The notes: a model not told the origin generated them from the letters alone. DNA of 64,000 nucleotides from Theristus sp. LFF4_11 (GCA_030248135.1 JASANC010000326.1:1-64000), one strand, 5' to 3'; shown: positions 20,900 through 33,200, counted from the stretch's first letter. Numbers and translations are program-made.

Positions 20900-22410
20900 T
20901 TCAAAACGCATTTAATCATGCATCTGCATGTACATACGTAAACATCAAGAAATGACTTCTAATTTCCTCAACTGTTATTCGCCTGTTCTCTGTTTTATGA
21001 CATCTCCAAGGAGATAATTATTGATTGAACTGAAGCTATGCAGAAAAAATAAACCGTCAGATTCAAGGTGTTAGCTGTTTTTAAATTAACTAAATTGTGT
21101 TGTTGCTCTTCAGTAGACAACTTGAAGACAAACATTCAATGAACGTGTGTCTAAGCAAAGCACAAAAAGTTGCACGGGTCAGTCTTGATGAAATAGACGT
21201 TTGCAAATAAAGAGTGGTTTGCAATAATTGATATTCAACTGACTCCAAACAAACGTTCGAATTAAACAAAAGTTGCAATAATAAAATTGCAAAAGACCAC
21301 AACGAAATGAATGCCCATGCGCGCTGTAATAAGTTGTTGGGCAATACGTGAGTTGCCTTTCTGCATTTCTCAAAAATGAAGTTTGCACAGGCACTGCTGA
21401 ACATTTTTCTTGACTGTTGATCAGGGGCAAAATGCATGTTTGACGCATTCACCTACACCACTTAATAAAAAAGTATTAACCGTGGGCTCATTGATTGTGA
21501 TAAATGCGCATATAAATTTATACAATAAACAAAAATTCAATGCGTGTCGTGTTGCGCGACGGAGAGCGTGCGTGTTTTTTCAAACAAGACGAGAATTGAA
21601 GTGAACATAAAATGTGTTTTTTCATGATCATGTCAACCTGTGGTGGGCTTAGTTGGTCTTCTGCGTCTAGGCTAGCAAGTCCAATGCGCGCATGACTTCT
21701 TCTGTGAACGTTTTTTCAGTTAACAGTTTCTTGGTACATTGGAAGAGTTACTCTACACTGTCACTAAAATTTACTGATTTCCAGCTAAAATTCATCTTAT
21801 ACTTTACATCACATAAATATTCCTCCTTTTATATGTGTCTCCCGCATTTTTAGATAATAGAGGTTAGGCTTGACCCAGAGATACAGATAAACCAAAAATA
21901 TAAAAAACCAAAATGTAAAAAATGTTGTTTCAAACAAATTCAAGTTGTTTATGGATGAGGATGGATGGGTCGCCTTTATAAATGCACCCTTGGGCCTTGA
22001 TTAGTCACCACACTGTCCACACGCACTAAAACGATCAGACAAACACGGTCATTACCAAAAAATACCCACTTTACAAAAAACATGAGTTTTTGACTGAACG
22101 CCCACATTTCAAAAAAATTAACATTTTTCATTGACTGATTCATATTTTGGATTGAACAAATGTATTCTCGCAATTTATCCGTAATACTGATCTTAAAACT
22201 GAACTTCAGCATTAAAGCGCCAGCAAATTCAAATGCGCGCGCACTGAACTTGTACAGTATCATACAATGTGGTTGGCGGCACGTTGTTTTTAATAGTCAG
22301 TTGGTAATTTTTGAACCGCAGGTTTTTTGTTTTTGTTCATTCATTTTTATAACTTTTTGTTTCCAGTTCCGTAAGGTTGATAGTGTTGATATAATGGGAT
22401 AGTATTGATA
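20900..22410. other. Non-coding stretch with a transposon end fragment
   Basis: No exon is supported. At about 21818-21866 a fragment (ATTCCTCCTTTTATATGTGTCTCCCGCATTTTTAGA, then TA) is another end of the 17081-18774 family. Confidence 0.5.
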
Positions 22411-22416
22411 CACATA

Positions 22417-23197
22417 CAGTCGAACTCACTAAAATGTGGAATCAGCTGATTGGTCGACCGAGCGGCGGCTGCTCACACTCCGCACCGTTCTTTTTTCGTG
22501 GATTTGGATTTTATTGAAACGTGTTTTTATGAATTTCCAGCAACCTTTTTGTGCTAAAAATAAACTCAAAGGTTAGAGAACGCGAAATTTAGAAAATTTT
22601 ATTCCACAGCTCAACTCAAAATGTATTTTTTGTTTAATGACGACGACGACGTCGTCGCTTAATTTTTGCGTGTGGACTGAAAAATAAAAACCTAAAAGGA
22701 GTGCGCTGTGCATGGTTTGCTGCGTGCACCAAGTAAATGAACACAGCAGCTTACCAAAAACAACTTGAAAACGGTGAAAATGAAAAATGAAAGCAAAGTC
22801 GTCGTCGTGTCGTCGTCGTCCGCGAAGTCGGAACGCAATTTTTTTATTGCGGACGCATGTCGATCGGTCAGCTAGGAATGAAACCCCCTTCAGCTGGCTA
22901 CACAGCGCACTCATTTCAGGCTTTTGTCTTTCAGTTCACACGTAAAAATTAAGCTACGACGTCGTCGTCGTCGTCGTCAGTGAAAAATGCATTTTTAGCT
23001 GTTGAATAAAAAAAATTGAATTTCGCAGTTCTCCAACCCTTTGAGTTTATTTTTAGCATGAAAAGGGTGCTGGAAATTCACACTCATTCAAAAGAAACAC
23101 GATTTAATAGAATCCAGATCCACGAAAAAAGATGGGTGTGAGCAGCCTCCCCTCGGCCGACCAATCAGCTGATTCCACATTTTATTGAGTTCGACTG
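22417..23197. mobile_element. Palindromic long-TIR DNA element, copy 1 (781 bases)
   Basis: The termini are CAGTCGAACTCA and GAGTTCGACTG, flanked by TA on both sides. The two halves are close to reverse complements of one another for hundreds of bases, including CAGCTGATTGGTCG, the GCTCACACTCCGCACC region, the AAATAAACTCAAAGG region and (GAC)n/(GTC)n runs near 22640 and 22960. A shorter central part is not palindromic. No transposase is coded. CAG ends and a TA duplication suggest a Tc1/mariner-type mobiliser; that is inference. Confidence 0.85.
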
Positions 23198-23199
23198 TA

Positions 23200-24450
23200 C
23201 AGAAATCTAGGGCCTACGTAGGGTTAGGGGTAGGGTTGTTAAAAAAAACAAAACTCGTCATTTTTGTTTAAAAAAAAATTTTTTTTTAATTTCAAAAATT
23301 AAAGTTGTGCTAAATCAATCAGGGAGTCCGAAGAACCACATATGATATGCAAGCGCCTCCCGAATGACTCCCGTATGGCGGAACTTTGCAGATTTTGTTT
23401 TGGTGACCTCAATTACCCCTTTTCCAAACCGTCACCATGCCTCTTCTTGTGTTTTGACCTCCAAAACGTCACTAATTGTCCCCAGCTAAGCTAATGCTAA
23501 AGTGAAGACAAACATACCGCCTTGAAATTCGATCAATTCTTCTGATGGTGTCGCGACGACACGACACGAAGCAGCAACCAGACAACGTAGCGCTTGCAAA
23601 CGGAGCAGCGAGCACAATCGGACGCTCTGCGAGGCGAATCGTCACCTTATCTGCATCGGAAATGGTAGGCTAAGCTTTGGGACGCTCAAAAACTTCATCG
23701 CAGATGTTGTCGAAGCCTAAAATCAGTCGGTAAAACGGCCCAAAATCGACTGCTAAAGGTTTTACGAGGTATAATCAAAGAAAATAAATGTTGAACTTTC
23801 GAAAAATTGTGCCAAAATTGAGGTTCTCAAAGCATATTAGAAGAAAATTTTTCGAATTTTTTTTTAAATCGGCATTTTTGTTTTTTTTATCACTTTAAAA
23901 AAAAATTTTCATTTTTGTTTAACAACCCTAGTTAGGGGTTTTGAAAAAAAAAATTTTATTATTTTTTTTTGTTTTTTTTCAAAATTTGGATTTTTTTCTA
24001 ACTTAAAAAAATTTGAAAAATTCTACTTTGCTCTGAAAATACGATTTATGGCATAATTTTTTGAAAGTTCAAACCAAATTTTCTTCCCAACTTCTTTGTG
24101 TGCTTAGGTACAGAAATGTCATCATTTGGACAATGGAATGGAGGTGTGCGATATATTGTTAAACAATTGGAACGGAGCAGTACCGTGGGCCCAAAACAAT
24201 TTTCGACGGGGGGGGTATGGTGCCGTGGGGGGGGGTGCCGACCAAAAAGTGAGGGCGGGGGTCCAACCTATGTAGGGTTGGTAAAAAACCGGTTTTTTTA
24301 TATTGCCAGGAAAAAAACCGGTTTCTTTTCCGTTTTAAAACCGTTTTAAAACCATAAAAAACCGAATGCTTCCCAGCTCCTAAACTTTCCAGAACTTGGC
24401 ATCTTGAACTCAAAATAGGAAATACATCAAAATTAGTGATTTTGAGCAGT
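23200..24450. repeat. Homopolymer-rich repeat DNA
   Basis: Contains GGGTTAGGGGTAGGGTTG at 23221, long A and T runs, and a segment at 24020-24180 (GATTTATGGCATAATTTTTTGAAAGTTCAAACC, then TGTGCTTAGGTACA) that is nearly repeated at 27620-27720 and 27900-27945. No gene. Confidence 0.6.
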
Positions 24451-24599
24451 AGCGAAAGTGCGGGGGGGGGTGGGGGGGTCCCCCCCCCTTCAGCCGAAAA
24501 TCCTGCCCGTGCACGGGCAGATACCCGTGTACCCCCGCCCCCCCTTTACCTCGACACGGGTACTAGACTCCCCCCACCCCCCTCCGCGAGAAAACGGCT

Positions 24600-25300
24600 G
24601 TAGGTCGATCCGGTACCGGTCGATCCGGTACGGTCGATCCGGTGCCGGTCGATCCGGTACCGGTCGATCCGGTACCTGGCAATTTTCTAGGGCGGTCGAT
24701 CCGGTACCAGGTCGATCCGGTACTCGGTCGATCCGGTACCAATTGAAATTTTCAGCTGTTTTACGGGTTTTTAGCGTTCAATTCGTTATGTTTTCGATTT
24801 TTCTTTTGTTGATTGTTGATACGATTGTTGATGATACGATATGAGACGACGACGACTTGCGAGCGACACTTGGTTGGTTTTGGTAATCGTAATCTGATTC
24901 TGAAAAAAAGCAAAACAAGTGTACCATATGTTTTTTTATTTTCTGAACTATTTTTCAGAAGAATAAAGCTCCAAGACGGTGAAAATTTGCAAAATTATCA
25001 GCTCAGCAAAAAAGGAGAAGAAAATAAAAATATGAAGACTGATTCGGTTCTCTTTTGGAGTTGAGGAAAAATGTCTGTTGTTTTTATTTTCATATTTCCC
25101 GCGAAAAAACCTGCGGTAAAATGTTTCAGACATCATAAAATGAGAGAAACGAAGAAAAATGGAAAACAAATCAGAAACAAATTGAATTGAATGCTAAAAC
25201 AGTTGAAAATTGCCAGGTACCGGATCGACCGGTACCGGATCGACCGCCCTAGAAAATTGCCAGGTACCGGATCGACCGGTACCGGATCGACCGCATGCCG
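24600..25300. repeat. Inverted clusters of a 15-base GGTCGATCCGGTACC repeat
   Basis: At 24604-24745 GGTCGATCCGGTACC and close variants recur eight times; at 25213-25295 the complement GGTACCGGATCGACC recurs four times. The spacer CTGGCAATTTTCTAGGGCGG and its complement occur in the two clusters, and flanking sequence (GCATTCAATT/AATTGAATGC-like) is also mirrored. The clusters bracket about 450 bases of A/T-rich DNA without a recognisable gene. Confidence 0.8.
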
Positions 25301-25499
25301 AGAAAACACGGGATCGCACCCCCCCCTCACGGTGGTCAATCTCTTCTCAATTTTTTTCCAAAAATACCGTAATTTTTGCATTTTTCTTGACGTTTGTGTC
25401 TGTCCCTGCATATATTTTGTTGTTTCTGACCAAACAAGCAGCTTGTTTGCACAAAATATTCTGTATTTTACAAGAATTTCTGTGTTTTTCTAAGGCAAA

Positions 25500-25690
25500 A
25501 ATTTGGTATTACCCGTGCGATCCCGTGCACCCCCCCCTCACAAAATTTTTCTGCCAGTGCACCCCCCCCCCCTCAGGAAAATTTGCTGCCCGTGCACCCC
25601 CCCCTCACCGAGAAGGCACCTGAGTCTGACCCCCCCCCCCTATAAAATTAGGCAAACACCCCCCCCCCCTCACCCGAGGTCCCGCTTTCG
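25500..25690. repeat. C-rich short tandem repeat
   Basis: CCGTGCACCCCCCCCTCA recurs four to five times with small variations. Similar G/C homopolymers occur at 24450-24600, 26340-26430, 26580-26730 and 29760-29950. These are low-complexity and could fold into four-stranded structures; they may also be places where base counts are unreliable. Confidence 0.6.
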
Positions 25691-26219
25691 CTACTGATTT
25701 TGAGCAGCGTAAAATGCTGTTTTCTGGCATACAACCGACCAAATTTGCTATTTTTGCCACCCAATGCTACCCAATTTTTTGTTTCAAATCAAACCAATTT
25801 CGCTTTTATTGGTTTCCAGGGCAGCACGTTCAATAAATTGAAAACAAAGACTGGGTAGTGACCGTGTAGGTGTGGGGAGCGGGAGGGACGGTTGCAAGGA
25901 GACCGGATAGCTGACCCCGATCAGGGGGCGAGATTTGCAGAACTGCAAAGTGAAACCGGTAGCGGATTGCGTTTGAAAAATAACACATTTCATCAGTTAC
26001 CCTTTGCAAATCGACAACATCGTCAGTCAGTCTGCATATGCACTTAGTTTAGCAGTCACCTTGTCTTCATCGTATTTCACTTGACCCTTGCCTCAAAAGC
26101 TTCTGCAAAATGATGCTTCACCAGTTCAGTTCCACACAGTTCACTGCACCGTTTTTTTTTCAAAAATATTACATTTTGTAAATCAAACGAAGAATTGTGA
26201 TTTTTGACCATGAAGTTTG

Positions 26220-27500
26220 AAAATTTTTAAGGTAAAAAACCGGTTTTTTATTTTTTCAAGAAGAAAAACTGAAAAAAACCGGTTTTAAAACGGAAAAGAA
26301 ACCGTTTTTTTTCCTGTGCCAACCCTAAACCTATGGTAACGTAGGACCGGAACCCCCCCCATGGGGGTCCCATGGGGGGGTGCATTTTTTCAAAATTTTC
26401 TGTGGGGGGGGTCCATTCCCCCACCCCCATGATATTTTTTCGCTTAAATTTTGAAGGAAAAACGCTAAATTTTGCTGCAAAATCTTTGAAATTACAATGA
26501 AGATGGTCAAGTTATCATATATTCAGCTTATATTATGGACTTTATGGACAAAAAATCATGATTTTCGAAAAAAAATTTTGGGTGTACGGAAAATTTTGGG
26601 TGGGGGTCTCCGCCAGACAAAATTTCATGGGGGGGTGTGGGGGTGTCGGCCAAATTTTCGAGGGGGGGTCCGATGGGGGGGGGGTGCCCATAGTTGTTCT
26701 AGGGGGGGGGGCCTGGGGGGGGGGCGCAGGGTTTTTTTTCCGTCAAATTTTTCTTGCGTCAATTGACGCAAACGGTCAAAAAAATTTGCGTCAGCACAAA
26801 TTTTTTTGCGTCAATATGATACCAGTCTAAATCGAACGAATAACAATAAAGAAGCAATATATTTCGGCGTCATTCACCACTAAAAAGTAGCGTTTTTGAC
26901 GCCTGTGGTCAAACAACAAAGCGATTTTGTCATTTGACAACCCCTGCTGCACAGAAACAAAGCTTTACGGGGTCTAGGCTTTTTGTAATGGCCTCTCAAT
27001 TTCTAGACTTGATTTTCAGACCTGTAGAGCGTCTATGACGACATCTGTTCAGACTTGTTCAGTTCAGATTAGAAACAGAACGGAGCTAACAAAAGGTGGA
27101 GCTAGGTGGAAGCTAGCTAAGGACAGGAGCAGGTGAACCTAGAAACGGTTAAAACAACAATATACGCCACGGTGTTGTTACATCGAACCGTAAACATAAC
27201 ACTGAACAACAATATTAAAAACAAACGATGAATCAGCTGACCATGCCATCCATCACATTTGCATGATATGCATTGTCTGACAAAATTGTAAGAAGTCCGT
27301 GGTCTGCGCCGAATGCGCGGAAAAAAATTTAATCAGTGCATAAATGACCCAAAAATGGCCTTATGACGTCCTCGAAATTTGTTTGCGTCAGCTGACGCAA
27401 ACGGCCAAATTTTTTTGCGTCAGCCCAAATTATTTTTCGTCATTGACGCACGATTTTGCGTCAAAAAAAACCCTGGGGGGCCGGCCCCCCTAGGGTTAGG
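26220..27500. repeat. Repeat DNA with TGCGTCA palindromes
   Basis: Around 26750-26815 and 27380-27470 the words TTGCGTCA and TGACGCAA recur, including the palindromes TGCGTCAATTGACGCA (about 26756) and TGCGTCAGCTGACGCA (about 27387). An AACCGGTTTTTT segment lies at 26230-26330. The rest is A/T runs and G-rich tracts. No gene. Confidence 0.55.
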
Positions 27501-27956
27501 GGCTTTGAAAAAAAAAATTTTTTTTTTATTTTTTTTTTCGTTTTTTTTTAAAAAAAAATTTGGATTTTTTTTTTCAAACTTAAAAAAAAATTTGAAAATT
27601 TTTTCTTCTACTTTGCTCTGAAAATTCGATTTATGGCATAATTTTTTGAAAGTTCAAACCAAATTTTCTTCCCAACTTCTTTGTGTGCTTAGGTACATGT
27701 CATTATTTGGTCATTTTGACCGACGTACTCCATGTTTTTCGATTTGGATGACTTCTAGAGTCAATTTTTAGCGTTGAAATGACTTAACTGAATTGAAATA
27801 TCGTTTCAGAAATCGTTTTCTTGCAACTTAGAACATGTTTTTTCAGTCGGTAGGCCATGAGATGAACATGATATTTTGTTGATTGGCGTATGTTATAGGT
27901 CTACAATGGAGTTGTGCGATATATTGTTAAACAATTGGAGCGGAGATGTTGGTTAA

Positions 27957-28884
27957 AGTTGATGATGGGCGATTATTGTAATTATCTAGCTGTAATTGTG
28001 TGTAATTATCCGTGATATCCTATATAATGTGATCCTTTTCCTGTAATCTTGGTTGTTCTCCAGTCCAGTAAATCGCCACTCTCTCGCTACTTGAAGTGGT
28101 GAGCCCGCCGTTGAGCGTGGCACGTAGGCGGTCATCATGACCGGCCTTCTGTGGTCGTCTGCTGCTCCTTATTGTCGTGTGTACCCTGTTTGGGCACGAC
28201 TTGTTTTGTCGCTTTTTGCCGTGGAAGGCGCGACTTGTCCCGTATCGCCTGTTATGGCTTTGTCGCTGACCCGCGAGATGGCAGCGCGTGTGGTAAGACG
28301 AGCAACCGCGGAGGAAGTGGCTCGCAGCACTTGGGACGTTCGATGGACGAGAAGGAGACAACCGTTCACACAGCGGAGTTTGGCGTATTATCAGCGCAGC
28401 GACCAGCAGTCAAGTATCCGGCCGAGGATGTGCCGAGAGTTGAACGTCAGCCAATGGGCGATGACGCGTCGCGAGGACTGCGACGAGGCCAAGGTGCCGA
28501 TTTTAACGTGCTTCTGGCTGCCGAACGAGCGCCGAGCATTGAGCCGTGATGAGATAGGCCGCAGCGCCGATGAATGGGGTCAGGAGTGTTTCCGGCCGAG
28601 CGTATGCCGAGGATGTGGATGTGATGTGATTGGCCGTGGTGCCGTTAAAAGCCGTATGGGACGTAGGCGGCTAATGATTTGTGATTGAAGTAGGGAGATT
28701 TTGTGATTTGACTTCTCCCTCTCTTTTCCGTTGATGGGGGAGAAGTTGATGATGGGCGATTATTGTAATTATCTAGCTGTAATTGTGTGTAATTATCCGT
28801 GATATCCTATATAATGTGATCCTTTTCCTGTAATCTTGGTTGTTCTCCAGTTCAGTAAATCGCCACTCTCTCGCTACTTGAAGT
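27957..28884 (+). mobile_element. Miniature LTR retrotransposon (TRIM) with intact ends
   Basis: Two 141-base direct LTRs, 27957-28097 and 28744-28884, differ at one base (CCAGTCCAG against CCAGTTCAG). Both begin AGTTGATG and end TTGAAGT. The element is flanked by a TTAA duplication (27953-27956 and 28885-28888). A primer-binding-type TGGTGAGCCCGCCGTTGAG starts at 28097 and a purine tract GATGGGGGAGA ends at 28743. The internal part is only 646 bases and has no gag or pol motif, so it must use enzymes of another element; the primer site matches that of the element at 1-3082 for 11 bases. One LTR difference implies a recent insertion. Confidence 0.93.
28137..28688 (+). CDS. Unknown ORF inside the miniature LTR element
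   Basis: An ATG 23 bases after the primer site opens 183 codons that fill most of the internal region, unusually long for a TRIM. The N-terminal ~40 residues are hydrophobic, the middle is Arg-rich (several R-R and R-R-R), and a short Cys cluster C-R-G-C-G-C lies near the C-terminus. No family is recognised. The interior is richer in G+C than the flanks, which by itself lengthens chance ORFs, so translation is uncertain. Confidence 0.35.
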   Translation: MTGLLWSSAAPYCRVYPVWARLVLSLFAVEGATCPVSPVMALSLTREMAARVVRRATAEEVARSTWDVRWTRRRQPFTQRSLAYYQRSDQQSSIRPRMCRELNVSQWAMTRREDCDEAKVPILTCFWLPNERRALSRDEIGRSADEWGQECFRPSVCRGCGCDVIGRGAVKSRMGRRRLMICD

Positions 28885-29320
28885 TTAATACCACATCACA
28901 CGACCGTTTTTCAGATACCCGATAACATGGCCACATGTTAAAACTTGCGTGCTGAGCTAAACTAACGTGTTAAACTTGCGTCTGTCAGTTGCCCGCAACG
29001 TGATCGCGAAATCATGGTACGTGTTTTCGATACGATGATTTGAAGAGTGGGCTCTCGCCATGTGGCAGATAGCATAGCTGGTTGAACCTGAAAGTGAGTG
29101 TCTTGGGGGGGGGGGGCGACCGGGTCGACAGGGGTTGCCGACTTTTTGAGCAGCAAACAGGAATTTTTGAACACAGTCAAATTTTGGTAATTTTCTAAAG
29201 AGGAACAACTAAGAACGGTTCAATATTCAAGTACACGTTGAAAATTGTCCTGTTTTACTGTTGAAAATGCAACTTTCCCTCTATGAAATGGACATAATTT
29301 CAATAAAACACGATTTTCGC
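28885..29320 (+). repeat. Dispersed repeat, second of three copies
   Basis: From ATACCACATCACACGACCGTTT through TTTTTGAACACAGTCAAATTTT to GAAAATGCAACTTTCCCTC the sequence matches 56448-56970 with gaps, and partly 14805-14960. The TRIM lies immediately beside its left edge. Confidence 0.65.
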
Positions 29321-29389
29321 TCTTATAGTTTTCCGGATCGTTCTGAAAATAGTCTAGATGAACTCAGCTCGACGAGACGCTTCGAACAA

Positions 29390-29960
29390 ACCTAACTTGT
29401 AAAAAAAAATTTTTTTAAAAAAAAAAAATTTTTTTTTTAATTTAAAAAAAAATCCGGATTTTTTTTCCCCTAACCCTAGGCCCCCCCCAAAATTTTTCGA
29501 ATCTATCTCTATCAGACAGGTTTTTTCTGCTCAGCTATTATCTATCTGAAAAAATTTCTCAGCCAGCTATCTGTCTAAAAATTTTTGTCTTCGAAGACAC
29601 AAAATGAGTCAATTTTTGCCCAAAATTGACCATTTTTTCTTGTAATCCTTGAAAAACTCGGTAATTTTAGGTAAAATACGCGTTTATACTTGATTTTTAG
29701 TGTATTTTTAGCATTATTTTGCTGTTTTGATAGCTTTTTAGCGTTTTAGCTATCTATCTATCAAATTTCAAAATTTTGACCGCCCCCCCCCCCAAAGTCA
29801 CATAGCCCCCCCCCCCGCGGCCCCCCAAAATTTTCCAGCTATCTATCTATCTGGAAAATTTGCTCCAGCTATCTATATCGGCCCCCCCCCCCCCAACCGC
29901 TCGGCTCTGGAACAACTATGGGGGTGCCCCCCGGTTTTAGGGGGGGGTGGCACGATACCG
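29390..29960. repeat. Low-complexity DNA with CAGCTATCTATCT motifs
   Basis: A/T runs, then repeated AGCTATCTATCT words separated by C-rich homopolymers. No gene. Confidence 0.6.
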
Positions 29961-29999
29961 CCCGTTTATCATCAGTACCGAAGACGTGGGGTGAGGGGG

Positions 30000-30165
30000 A
30001 AAGCAAATTATAAAGAATCAGCTGATTGGTTGTGATTACGGTATGCATGCTTTCGGTGCAGGCATTGCTGGGGGCGGAGTTTGGTTTGCACAGAAAGCAT
30101 CATGCATACCGTAATCACGAACGAATTAGTTGATTCCCTACACTTTACAGTTCGACTGTAATCCG
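30000..30165. repeat. Small foldback nested in an end of the palindromic element family
   Basis: AATCAGCTGATTGGTT at 30008 and TTCGACTGTAA at 30150 match ends of the 22417/34529 family. Between them GTGATTACGGTATGCATG (about 30030) pairs with CATGCATACCGTAATCAC (about 30100), a separate hairpin. Confidence 0.6.
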
Positions 30166-30237
30166 TGTCTCAAGTACAGACAGTGTTGTATTGTACATAT
30201 GTAACATTGCAATATATCAATATAATATATGGAATAT

Positions 30238-33200
30238 GGAGTCGACGTCGAAGTTTATCATTGAGAAATGTGGCACCACCGGTCTGTGCGAATGGGCCGA
30301 CGTTTGTGGTAAATCCTCAGTGGAGAGTGAGACAGCGGCAGAACCAACAAACGCAAATTTTGCAACATCCGAAAATGCCGATGCAGCTGTTGTTGTTGCT
30401 AATGATGTGCGTGAAACAACCCAAAAAACCAACCCCATTTTGGAAACTCACGGCGGTGGTGATGGTGAAAGAAAAGCCGATGATGGAACAACAGTTCACA
30501 GCAACAACACTGAAAGGGCAACGCGTCCGAGGCCAAACACGTCGGACGCTGAAAACAGGGCAGAGGATCGCAAAAACGACGACATGCGTGGCTGTGCCGA
30601 TGGCGGTTACGGTGACGTTGCGTGTGATCACATGGCCATGCTGATCGACGATGATTACGAATCGGATGCGTCCACCGTGCACTGGGCGTTTTTTGATGAA
30701 ATGGTAAAAACGGGTTTCGCGTGCAAAACACTCATACGTTCTAACTTGGGATTTTTATTTCAAAACGTACCGACCTGACGTCTCGGTGTCCTTCAAAGAG
30801 TTAAAACCACCGAAGCAACCACGTACAGGAACGGATTTCCACACGCGCTCGCACAAACCCAGAAGGTGACGGCGATTGTATCGTTGCAGTTGAAGCCGCC
30901 TTGAATTCGATCGACATACAACGGAGGCACAAGCGGAAGTAAGGAAAAAACGCAATAAAAAAGTTGAACAACACTAAGTGCAGTGGTGTTTTTCGTGTAC
31001 ATTTCAGACGACAGCTGAATCGTGCATGTGTGTACGATGGGCCGCGCGGGTCCTTGAGTGGGACGGACAGTGACGAAAGTGAGCAGGACGCAGGCGAAGA
31101 TGAGCATGAGCCTGAGTGGAATGGCGCTTGCACGGTTGAGGACGAGTGCGCTCGTGTGCAGCCTACGCCGCAGACGACGCTCACTGTTGAGGTGCCGTTG
31201 AATTCTGCATGTTCGTTAGTTTGGTGGAGATGCGTGTGCGTGCAGTCGATTTACGTATACCATATGCAATTAGCTGATTGACTGATCACGTGGATACACG
31301 CATTCTGTGTACGGTATGGCCGATTAAACATGCAGCAGCTTTTTGCAAAGTACAAGGAGCGCGCGAAATTTGAATGGAAGAAGAAGGCTTTCAGAAAGCT
31401 TTTCAGAAATTTTGTTTTTTTTGTAAATTTGTTAGTTTGTTTGTGCTATTCAGTTTGTTCTCTGTCCATTGCACACGCGATTGCAAATATCTTGACATTT
31501 TTGAAGAAGACAACTCCCAGCTTGCGACTCAACCAATCCAATCCCGCCTTGATTGAGAAGACAAAGACTGTCTCATTTATTCGGTCATCCTGTGGGCATT
31601 GTTGTGGAAGCGCCTTCAGGCATGTACAGCAACACGTGCTTACAAACCAATCAGCCAATTGCATGAGGCAAGCAATAGATTGCAAGGAGTGTGTCGATGT
31701 TTCTCGTTGCAGGCAGCGAAATCTGACAACGCGACGAAGCGCGCTGCAGAAACTGCGGAATCGATGGAAGCAAATGATGCGCGTGCTGTGTGCAACTTTG
31801 TGCAGCCTTCCGAAACGGCACCGAACAGCGACGCCGCCGTGGTTGCGTCAGTGGTCAAGGAAAGCTCGAAAACAACCGAGACTGTGAATGATGAGACTCA
31901 ACCAGCGGCCGAGGCGCCCTCTCGCCGCTCTCCACTGAAACAGTCAACGCCGTCGCTTTCCCCTTCTCCGCCGCCTATGAACGAACATGAAGAAGGTAAA
32001 AAGAAATGATTTTGTGGGTTGATGTCGTTCAGTCAATCAATAATGCTGACTGGTGAAAGAAAGCAACAATGAAAAGTTCAACTGTTATTGTGTCGGTGTC
32101 TGAAAAACGAAAAGTATGTAAAGCTATGTGTTATTGCGCTCCTGAAAATGAAAAATTTCAGTGTTATTGTGCCAAGATCGCCTGTTTGATGCGGTTGTGG
32201 AACACCAGCAATGCAGCTACCAATTGGGTGCCTCGATTGGTGTTGCTCTCGAATCAGACGACGAAACGTTCCGCGACTACATAAATGATGTTTGTTGCAC
32301 ATATCCTACTCGTGCTTTGTTTCGTTGTAACAACACAACAATATCGTTCGACTCGACCACAAAACTGCAGGCATTGAGCGCCCGCGAACGTGTCGCAGCG
32401 TTGTTTGTGTTCGCCGATTGTGTGCTGGAGGTGTTTGGCAAAAATCAACAGGTCCATAGTAGTTTTCGTTGATATTTCGTGTTTTTTGTCTGTTTCCGCA
32501 GCATGATGCATTGCGTTCCAATTGTTGCGTCTCCCAATGCAGCGTTTTGCGCAGCTGTTCGGGGTGTTGCCGCGTCTGCGTCAGCGTATGGAGCGTGCAA
32601 TGTGCGAGGCGCACATCTCACGAGACGTCGGACGGTATACGCCGCACACGGTGCTCGTCGTCAAGCAACACTGCTGTCTGAATGAGTCGGTCGCTGCACT
32701 GTGTTTGTGTTCGTTTACAGTGGTGTGAGCTCTGCGTAGACTTGCAAGGCCAACATGCAACCTCAACAACAATGACAAGCATTCAACGGTCAACCTCAGT
32801 GTGTGCTCTATTACACTGAGCAACATTCCACCACAACAACACTCACCCAGCTACCAATCGATTCCAGTTTCGACGCGTGCGTACACGAGTGTGCGCGTTT
32901 GCTCAACCGGCTGTCTCAGCCAGCACCGCCAGGCGTGGCACTCATTCGCACCGCAACTGTCTCAACCGTCTACTATCCGTTGCGCGAGCGCCTTGCTGAC
33001 CAACAGAAACAAACCGTGATTCCCGTGACGAAACCGAACGCCCTAAAGGTAATGCACTGAATGATAACGACAAAATTGAGGGACGCGGCCAACCAATTGC
33101 GTTTTCGACGTTGATGTCGCACCGGTTGTATCAGCAAGCACCAGTGCTGCAGCGAATTGCTGTGCTGCTTATTTGGGTTGTATGGATTTCCTGCATCATT

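Noticed and set aside
23221..23240. GGGTTAGGGGTAGGG as telomeric repeat
   Set aside because: Only two or three imperfect units, surrounded by homopolymers and dispersed repeats; a chance product of G/T-rich repeat DNA.
26580..26830. Gly-rich open frames as structural proteins
   Set aside because: Gly-rich translation comes only from G homopolymers.
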